From positions 30,867-42,729 of the forward strand of contig JAPLER010000060.1 of the NCBI GenBank assembly GCA_026391115.1: a DNA stretch of 11,863 nt. Reading direction: 5' to 3'. Shown piece after piece: positions 1 through 5,377 of this stretch. The position numbers and the translations under genes were made by a program. The stretch is from Bacteroidota bacterium (GTDB lineage: Bacteria > Bacteroidota > Bacteroidia > Chitinophagales > Chitinophagaceae). Within the stretch, counting starts at the first letter, position 1. The number at the start of each line of letters is the position of its first letter. The notes beneath the pieces were generated by a model. The model did not search any database and was not told the origin of the DNA. It saw only the letters and a program-made list of their open reading frames with translations.

Positions 1-1152
1 AAGTTTACAGCAGATAGCATTTTTACAGGCACAACAACTATTACCAATAAGGTATTAATAGTAAATGAAAATAAAACAATTGAAGCTATTGTTGACTTGA
101 ACGATGCTGGCGATGATGTTCAAAAATTTAAAGGCATTATTTCTCCTGGATTTATTAATTGTCATTGCCATTTAGAGTTAAGTCATTTAAAAGCCATCAT
201 TCCACAACACACTGGAATGGTAGATTTTATTTTCAATATTTTAAGTAAAAGAAATATTGATATTGAAATTATTGAAAATGCCATTGAAACAGCAGAACGT
301 GAGATGATTAACAATGGAATTGTTGCTGTAGGTGATATTTGTAACACCACACACACCATTAAACAAAAACAAAAGAACAATTTATATTATCACAACTTTA
401 TAGAAATTTCTGGCTTTGTACCTAATACTGCACAAGCAAGATTAAATGCTGGATTACAAGTATATAATGAATTTGAAAATTTTTTACCAAATGCATCAAA
501 TACAATAGTACCACACGCACCATACAGTGTGTCAAAAGAATTATTTTGTTTAATACAACAGCAATCTCAAAACAAAATCAGCACAATTCATAATCAAGAA
601 AGTGTTGATGAAATAGATTTTTTTGCAAATAAAACTGGCGATTTTTTAAGACTACACCAATCCCTCGGTATTGATATTTCTTTCTTCAACCCAAAATACA
701 AGTCTGTATTGGAATACTATATAGAGAATATGCAAAACAGTAGTAACTGTATTTTAGTTCACAACACATTATCCAATAACAGTGATTTAGAAATATTACA
801 TAAACATAGTGGCAATACACAATTTTATTTATGCCTTTGCGTTATTGCTAATGGGTATATTAACAATTACACACCCAACCTCCGAACCCTTTTTAACAAC
901 ATTCAAAATATTGTAGTTGGTACCGATAGTTTAGCCAGCAACAACTGTTTGAATATTTTACAAGAATTGCAAACAATAAAAAAATTGTGCAATACTGTAA
1001 CTATAGAACAGTTATTACAAATGGCTACAATTAATGGTGCAAGGGCTTTGGGCATAGATAAACATTTTGGAAGTTTTGAAAAGGGCAAGAAATCTGGAGT
1101 TGTATTAATTGAAGATTTTGAAACCCAAAAACAACCTAAACCTTTAGTCTAA
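1..1152 (+). CDS. Amidohydrolase of the SAH/aminodeoxyfutalosine-deaminase-like clade (5' partial)
   Basis: Cytosolic metal-dependent hydrolase, probably deaminating an amine-bearing ring; the substrate is not determined. The frame is open to base 1, so the true start lies outside the window and the first ATG-less stretch is already coding (it begins KFTADSIFTG). Amidohydrolase landmarks are present: SPGFINCHCH with the metal-binding HxH (His codons at 163 and 169), HAPYSVS (His at 514), the IHNQES His at 589, VHN at 760, and GTDSLASNN with the catalytic/metal Asp at 925. The C-terminal part (ATINGARALG, then a GSFEKGKKSG segment) matches the returning beta-sandwich of this superfamily. One oddity is CVIANGY at 838-858, where relatives usually have CPxAN or CPxSN. 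The following small membrane-protein gene starts 10 nt after this stop, so the two are probably co-transcribed. Family membership is clear; assignment to a specific pathway such as MtaD- or MqnF-like would be guesswork. Confidence 0.85.
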   Translation, partial: KFTADSIFTGTTTITNKVLIVNENKTIEAIVDLNDAGDDVQKFKGIISPGFINCHCHLELSHLKAIIPQHTGMVDFIFNILSKRNIDIEIIENAIETAEREMINNGIVAVGDICNTTHTIKQKQKNNLYYHNFIEISGFVPNTAQARLNAGLQVYNEFENFLPNASNTIVPHAPYSVSKELFCLIQQQSQNKISTIHNQESVDEIDFFANKTGDFLRLHQSLGIDISFFNPKYKSVLEYYIENMQNSSNCILVHNTLSNNSDLEILHKHSGNTQFYLCLCVIANGYINNYTPNLRTLFNNIQNIVVGTDSLASNNCLNILQELQTIKKLCNTVTIEQLLQMATINGARALGIDKHFGSFEKGKKSGVVLIEDFETQKQPKPLV

Positions 1153-1162
1153 GTTAAAAGCC

Positions 1163-1447
1163 ATGAAAAAGCAATTTTCATTTACGTTATTATTATCAGT
1201 AGGTATTTGCACTGCTGCAACATTTGCCACTTGCAAGTTCAATTCAAGAATTGGCGAAATTGATAGATTTGGATTTCCATTTACGTTCTTCTCGGCAGAT
1301 AATACTGGCGAAGTAATACAAAACAGTTATTTCTCAGCACCTGCATTAATTATTAATTATCTGATTGCTTTGGTGATTTCAATTGCAATTGTGTCTTTAA
1401 TTAATCTTTTAAAAGTAGAAAAAAAGAACACAACACTAGCACATTAA
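1163..1447 (+). CDS. Small two-helix membrane protein, unknown function
   Basis: A 94-residue protein I do not recognise. It has a hydrophobic N-terminus (about residues 5-22, either signal anchor or signal peptide), then a polar central segment of about 35 residues containing several aromatic residues (FGFPFTFFSADN). A second strongly hydrophobic helix follows at about residues 60-85 (ALIINYLIALVISIAIVSL), then a short basic tail. This predicts an inner-membrane protein with its middle loop outside the cytoplasm. The ATG lies 10 nt after the amidohydrolase stop, suggesting a shared transcript. Its TAA directly abuts the stop codon of holA on the other strand. Codon and base use match the neighbours, and the hydrophobic pattern argues that it is a real gene and not a chance frame. 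Confidence 0.65.
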   Translation: MKKQFSFTLLLSVGICTAATFATCKFNSRIGEIDRFGFPFTFFSADNTGEVIQNSYFSAPALIINYLIALVISIAIVSLINLLKVEKKNTTLAH

Positions 1448-2446
1448 TTAAGACATAGATTTTACTATTAATTCTTTCATCAAAGCTGTATCATCATTAT
1501 TAATAGTATTGATACCTACACTTTTTAGGTTGTAATGATGTAATAGCAATAATATTTTCTCTACAGTATTGTAGTTGTAGTTTTTAACTGTTTGCATATA
1601 GTCTTTTACAAAATAGGGATTAATACCTAATGCTGTAGCTACTTGCCTTTCATCTGTTGTATTTAAACTATGCACAGCATAAACCTTACTAAAAAAACTA
1701 TATAAACTAGGCAGTATTAATTGTATAGGTGCAGCCTTTGGATTTTTTTCGAAATATTGAATAATTTTTAACGCCTTGCTAAGATTCTTTTTTACAAAAG
1801 CATCTTGCAACTCAAAAATATTATACTCTTTACTTACGCCAATATAGGTTTCTATATCATCTTCGGTAATTGTTTTTCTTGCACCTAAGTTCACACTTAG
1901 TTTTTCAATTTCGGTTTTAATTCTACTTAAATCGTTTCCAATATTTTCAATTAAAATGGCCAATGCTTTAGGCGATATACTTAATCCATTACCATACACA
2001 ATAGCATTTACCCATTCGGGCAGTTGATTATCATACATTTTTTTTGTAGATAATAATTCGCCTTTGGCTTTAACAACTTTGGCAAATTTTGTTCTAGCAT
2101 CAATTTTTTTATCTTTATAACTAACTACTAAAATCGTGGATAGCAAAGGGTTTTCTATATAACCTTCCAACTTTTCAATGTCTCGCATTTGTTGTGCTTC
2201 TTTAATAATCACAACTTGCTTTTCGCTAAACATAGGGTAACGCCTGCAAGCATTTATTACAGTTGCCCAATCTGTATCTTTTCCATAAAAAACAGAGAGA
2301 TTAAAACTAGCTTCACTCTCAGCCAAAATTTTATGCTCTGCATATTCTACAACTTCATCAATAAAAAAAGGTTCTTCTCCCTCAAGCCAATACACTGGCT
2401 TAAAGTTTTTCTTTTTAAAATCTGATAAAATTTTTTCTGCTGACAT
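1448..2446 (-). CDS. holA: DNA polymerase III, delta subunit
   Basis: The delta subunit of the clamp-loader complex, which opens the beta sliding clamp during replication. It has 332 residues, within the usual range. The N-terminal AAA+-like domain shows the family's YWLEGEEPFFIDE segment (about residues 19-31) and the CRRYPMFSEKQVVIIKEA segment (about 67-84). The GNDLSRIKTEIEKL signature (170-183) marks the lid region. NIFELQDAFVKKNLSKAL (209-226) begins the C-terminal collar domain, which is rich in helices up to residue 332. No Walker A motif is visible, as expected for delta, which does not hydrolyse ATP. The ATG at 2446 opens directly before the conserved N-terminus. The stop codon abuts that of the upstream-strand membrane protein (gap of 0 nt). 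A degenerate promoter-like CACATTTG can be read on the minus strand shortly upstream of the start. Confidence 0.93.
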   Translation of the reverse strand: MSAEKILSDFKKKNFKPVYWLEGEEPFFIDEVVEYAEHKILAESEASFNLSVFYGKDTDWATVINACRRYPMFSEKQVVIIKEAQQMRDIEKLEGYIENPLLSTILVVSYKDKKIDARTKFAKVVKAKGELLSTKKMYDNQLPEWVNAIVYGNGLSISPKALAILIENIGNDLSRIKTEIEKLSVNLGARKTITEDDIETYIGVSKEYNIFELQDAFVKKNLSKALKIIQYFEKNPKAAPIQLILPSLYSFFSKVYAVHSLNTTDERQVATALGINPYFVKDYMQTVKNYNYNTVEKILLLLHHYNLKSVGINTINNDDTALMKELIVKSMS

Positions 2447-2514
2447 TTTTTAAAACTATGATTAGCAAATGTGACTATGTGAAATGAAATAAAAAATTTA
2501 TTTATTTTAGACTT

Positions 2515-2522
2515 AATATTTG
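2515..2522 (+). promoter_or_regulatory. Weak -7-like box AATATTTG before the YiiX-like gene
   Basis: AATATTTG differs at one position from the Bacteroidota TAnnTTTG -7 consensus and ends 4 nt before the ATG at 2527. That matches the placement of the better boxes at 3986 and 7030. No TTG/TTTG -33 partner is visible at the expected distance. The 80-nt divergent gap (2447-2526) otherwise holds only AT-rich sequence. Confidence 0.3.
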
Positions 2523-2526
2523 CCGT

Positions 2527-3186
2527 ATGAAAAAATATAGCTTTTTACTTTTTGCATTTTGCATTTTACTTTCTTGCAATAAACCCAATGCAGAAAATAC
2601 TATTCAAGAAGGAGATATACTGTTTCAAAATTTAGATTGTGGTGATCTTTGCAATGCTATTGAAACTGTTACAGAAGGTATTGATGGCAAAAAATTTTCG
2701 CACTGCAGTTTGGTCATTAAAGAAAATAATACATTAAAAGTTGTTGAAGCAATTGGTGGTAATGTGCAAATAAATAGTTTGTACAATTTTATGAAACGAA
2801 GTGGCGATACAGCTATGCTTAAAAACATTACTGTCGGCAGGGTAAAAAAGGAGTTTAAAAATTTAATTTCTACCGCTACATACTTTGCAAAACAACAAGT
2901 AGGTAAACCCTATGACGATGAATTTATAATGGATAATGGCAAATGGTATTGCAGCGAATTGTTGTATGAAGCTTTTAAACAAGCCAATAATGGCAAGGAT
3001 TTTTTTACATTAGCACCAATGACATTTAAAGACCCTAAAACAAATGATTTTTTCCCTGCTTGGATTAAATATTATAAAGATTTGAACAAAGAAATACCTG
3101 AAGGAAAAATGGGCATCAACCCTGGGTTAATGAGTAGAAATACGTCTATAGAAATAGTTGATATAAAGCATTTAGAGAACAACTAG
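2527..3186 (+). CDS. YiiX/YebB-like (permuted NlpC/P60) cysteine hydrolase lipoprotein
   Basis: Predicted membrane-anchored amidase/peptidase of the permuted papain-like (NlpC/P60, YiiX/YebB) superfamily. The N-terminus is a lipoprotein signal with lipobox LLSC (Cys17), so the mature protein should be lipid-anchored to an envelope membrane. The GDILFQ motif (about residues 29-34) opens the catalytic domain. FSHCSLVI gives the catalytic-type His59, and WYCSELLYEAF gives Cys142 with Glu144. His before Cys is the circularly permuted order of this group, the reverse of ordinary NlpC/P60. A GKPYDDEF segment (about 126-133) precedes the Cys. It has 219 residues, normal for the family. Possible substrates are peptidoglycan peptides or lipid/acyl amides; the sequence does not decide. 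It faces coaX, and the two stop codons overlap inside one CTAG. Confidence 0.85.
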   Translation: MKKYSFLLFAFCILLSCNKPNAENTIQEGDILFQNLDCGDLCNAIETVTEGIDGKKFSHCSLVIKENNTLKVVEAIGGNVQINSLYNFMKRSGDTAMLKNITVGRVKKEFKNLISTATYFAKQQVGKPYDDEFIMDNGKWYCSELLYEAFKQANNGKDFFTLAPMTFKDPKTNDFFPAWIKYYKDLNKEIPEGKMGINPGLMSRNTSIEIVDIKHLENN

Positions 3187-3908
3187 TTATTTTGATTACT
3201 TATTGCCAATAACCCTTTAAACAAAAGGTTGGGTTCATAGGTTATTTTGTTGGTTAAATGCCGGCTAAAAAAAGCAGCATCGCCACCTGTTAATACAACA
3301 TTTAGTTTTTCATATTTTTCTTTATATAAATCTACAATGCCATCAATTTCTTTTGCCAAGCCATACAATACCCCACTTAATAAATTCGTTTTTGTATCAA
3401 AACCAATTAAAGGAAACTGATGCTGGGCTTCAATTATAGGTAACAAAGCAGTATAATCATTCATTGCTTTAAAACGCATTTTCATTCCTGGACTAATGCT
3501 ACCACCTAAAAATTCGCCAAACTTATTGATGAAATTATAAGTAATACAGGTGCCTAAACCAATGGCTAAATTATGTTGTTGAGGAAACATATTGGCAACA
3601 GCACTACAAATAGCCAATCTATCTGCACCAATAGTTTCTGGTTTACCTACAGGTGTTGCAATAGGTAATTTGCTTTGGTAATTTAATTTATGAAAATGGG
3701 TTTGGGTTGCAAGCAAATCTTCAACATCAAGTGAATGATGAATAACAGATGAAAGTATAGAATGCGTGGGATGATACTCTTCAATGATAGTATTAATATG
3801 TGCCAAATCATTCTCATCTAACACAATTACTTGCATTAAATTATCATCAGCAAATACAGCACATTTTTTTCTTGTGTTTCCAAAATCTAAACAAAGTGTA
3901 GTTTTCAA
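3183..3908 (-). CDS. coaX: Type III pantothenate kinase (TTG start)
   Basis: Phosphorylates pantothenate with ATP, the first step of coenzyme A synthesis, in the cytosol. It has 241 residues of the ASKHA fold: LDFGNTRKK (7-15) is the phosphate-binding loop, GADR (94-97) carries the catalytic Asp96, and GTCITYNF (119-126) with LGGSISPGMKMRF (134-146) forms the second half. TGGDA (207-211) is the adenosine/C-terminal motif. The start is placed at the TTG at 3908 because CoaX proteins begin one or two residues before the strand leading into DxGNT. A longer reading from 4010 would add 34 non-homologous residues and cross the promoter and ATG of the divergent DUF3822 gene. At position 117 there is Gly where the Bacillus-type enzyme has the K+-binding Asp (VDFGT versus IGLGT). 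A possible -7-like box (minus strand, 3934-3941) is weak. Confidence 0.92.
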   Translation of the reverse strand: MKTTLCLDFGNTRKKCAVFADDNLMQVIVLDENDLAHINTIIEEYHPTHSILSSVIHHSLDVEDLLATQTHFHKLNYQSKLPIATPVGKPETIGADRLAICSAVANMFPQQHNLAIGLGTCITYNFINKFGEFLGGSISPGMKMRFKAMNDYTALLPIIEAQHQFPLIGFDTKTNLLSGVLYGLAKEIDGIVDLYKEKYEKLNVVLTGGDAAFFSRHLTNKITYEPNLLFKGLLAISNQNN

Positions 3909-3964
3909 GTAATTTTTTTTATGGTAAAAGCAACAAAATAAAGCTACTATTTTTGAAAAAACAG

Positions 3965-3993
3965 TTGCACTTTTATACAATCTCTTATTTTTG
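3965..3993 (+). promoter_or_regulatory. Bacteroidota-type promoter for DUF3822-rsmD
   Basis: TTG (3965-3967), an 18-nt spacer, then TATTTTTG (3986-3993), a perfect TAnnTTTG -7 box. The box ends 5 nt before the ATG at 3999, so transcription would begin at or a few bases before the start codon. A second perfect TATTTTTG lies at 3948-3955 without a visible -33 partner. Consensus and spacing are known from the phylum; use of this site is inferred. Confidence 0.6.
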
Positions 3994-3998
3994 ACACT

Positions 3999-4838
3999 AT
4001 GGTTACTCAAACATTAAGTATATCTACTCCTTTTGACCAAATAGTTACAAGCCACAATAATAAATTAATTATTGAAATTAGCAACTATCATATTGCTTTA
4101 ATTGTAAAAAACGATAAAAACATTGAGGCATTTGAATTATATGATGTTGATACTACTAAAAGCAATTGGCAAAATATTTTTGCAGCCATAAAAAATTACA
4201 GCAAAATATTGGCAAAACAATATGCCCAATCAATAGTGTATTTGAATATTGCAGATGCTTTAATTGTGCCTGCATCTAAATTTTCTAAAGAAAGTATTGA
4301 GCCATATTTAACAACTGTTTTTGGTAACAGCACAAGTTATAAATGCGAATCAGAAACTATACAAATACCAGAAAATCCAATTACAATTTATAGACTTCCC
4401 TTAACATTAGATACAGCCGTAGAAAGCAATTTTAAGTTAACACAATACAGACATACCTACACCAAAATTTTAGAAAATTTATTGGGTAGCAGTAGCACCA
4501 TAATAGAAATTATTAAAGTACAGTTTTATGCAAAACATATGATTGTAACTGTTGTAAATAATAGCACATTACAATTAATACAATCCTATGCTTACAACAG
4601 TGCAGAAGACGTGATTTATTACTTGCTAAATATTGTACAAGAGTTTGGCTTGAATGTAAAAAGCACACCTGTTGAAGTGAGTGGTTTAATTGATACGCAA
4701 GGAAAACACTTTGAATTACTGGAAAACGTTTTTGGTAGATTATCGCTAGAAACGCTTACTGTACAGAGCATTTTTAAAGAGCATCTTACTGTTGCCAATG
4801 CACACTATTATACTCCATTTTATAATTTGTCGTTATGA
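3999..4838 (+). CDS. DUF3822 family protein
   Basis: A 279-residue soluble protein of the Bacteroidota-specific DUF3822 family, whose function is unknown. No signal peptide or membrane helix is visible. The N-terminal hairpin-like stretch KLIIEISNYHIALIV (about residues 23-37) and a later strand-rich half (ITLDTAV-like and TIIEIIKVQF segments) would suit a degenerate actin/ASKHA-like fold. I recall such a fold being reported for this family, but no DxG phosphate loop is visible, so ATP binding is doubtful. Its last four bases overlap the rsmD start (ATGA at 4835-4838), implying translational coupling. This arrangement next to rsmD recurs in the phylum as far as I know. It starts at an ATG just after a strong promoter and diverges from coaX. 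A role in rRNA modification or ribosome assembly is only inferred from position. Confidence 0.85.
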   Translation: MVTQTLSISTPFDQIVTSHNNKLIIEISNYHIALIVKNDKNIEAFELYDVDTTKSNWQNIFAAIKNYSKILAKQYAQSIVYLNIADALIVPASKFSKESIEPYLTTVFGNSTSYKCESETIQIPENPITIYRLPLTLDTAVESNFKLTQYRHTYTKILENLLGSSSTIIEIIKVQFYAKHMIVTVVNNSTLQLIQSYAYNSAEDVIYYLLNIVQEFGLNVKSTPVEVSGLIDTQGKHFELLENVFGRLSLETLTVQSIFKEHLTVANAHYYTPFYNLSL

Positions 4839-5374
4839 GAATTATCTCTGGAACATTAGGTGGAAGAAGAATTAGTCCTCCTAAAAACATGCCTTATACA
4901 CGCCCTACAACAGATATTGCTAAAGAAGGCTTGTTTAATATTTTGCAAACAAGAATGAGTTTTGACGATATTAAAACATTGGACTTATTTGGTGGAACAG
5001 GTTGCATTAGTTACGAATTAGCATCTCGTGGTGCAAGTAGTCTAACTATTGTAGAAAAAGATACTACTATGTTGAATTTTATTAAAAGCAACATAGAAAA
5101 CTTAAAAATAGAAAATGCCAAACTACTTAAAATGGATGTGTTTAGTTATTTGAACACTTGCAACGAGCAGTTTGATTTTATTTTTGCTGGCCCTCCTTAT
5201 GCATTAGGCACAATAGACGAATTGCCCAAAATAATTGTTGAGAAGAAATTAATTGCTAAAGGTGGTTTTTTTGTTCTAGAACACACGCCACGCAATGGTT
5301 ACGAAAAATACAATGGATTTAGTTTTGTAAGAAACTATGGTACAACATTGTTTAGTTTTTTCGTGTGTGAGTAA
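4835..5374 (+). CDS. rsmD: 16S rRNA (guanine(966)-N2)-methyltransferase, RsmD family
   Basis: SAM-dependent methyltransferase that by family assignment methylates G966 of 16S rRNA during 30S maturation. It has 179 residues, normal for the family. MRIISGTLGGRRI (1-13) with RPTTDIAKEGLFNIL (23-37) is the N-terminal RNA-binding signature. LDLFGGTGCISYELASRGA (49-67) is SAM motif I, and VEKD (73-76) holds the acidic ribose-binding residue. Motif IV reads FAGPPYAL (117-124), with Gly119 (codon GGC at 5189-5191) where the family has Asp or Asn; this residue normally positions the target amino group. Either the enzyme is impaired or changed, or a base is wrong (GAC to GGC is one transition). The ORF is otherwise intact. 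It overlaps DUF3822 by 4 nt and stops 3 nt short of the convergent T9SS gene. Confidence 0.9.
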   Translation: MRIISGTLGGRRISPPKNMPYTRPTTDIAKEGLFNILQTRMSFDDIKTLDLFGGTGCISYELASRGASSLTIVEKDTTMLNFIKSNIENLKIENAKLLKMDVFSYLNTCNEQFDFIFAGPPYALGTIDELPKIIVEKKLIAKGGFFVLEHTPRNGYEKYNGFSFVRNYGTTLFSFFVCE

Positions 5375-5377
5375 TAT

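Noticed and set aside
97..99. TTG at 97 as the start of the amidohydrolase
   Set aside because: The frame is open from base 1 and its upstream residues match the N-terminal strand of the family, so the real start is outside the window.
2189..2425. 78-residue plus-strand ORF inside holA
   Set aside because: Shadow frame of a well-supported holA gene; Phe/Asn-rich translation typical of AT-rich antisense.
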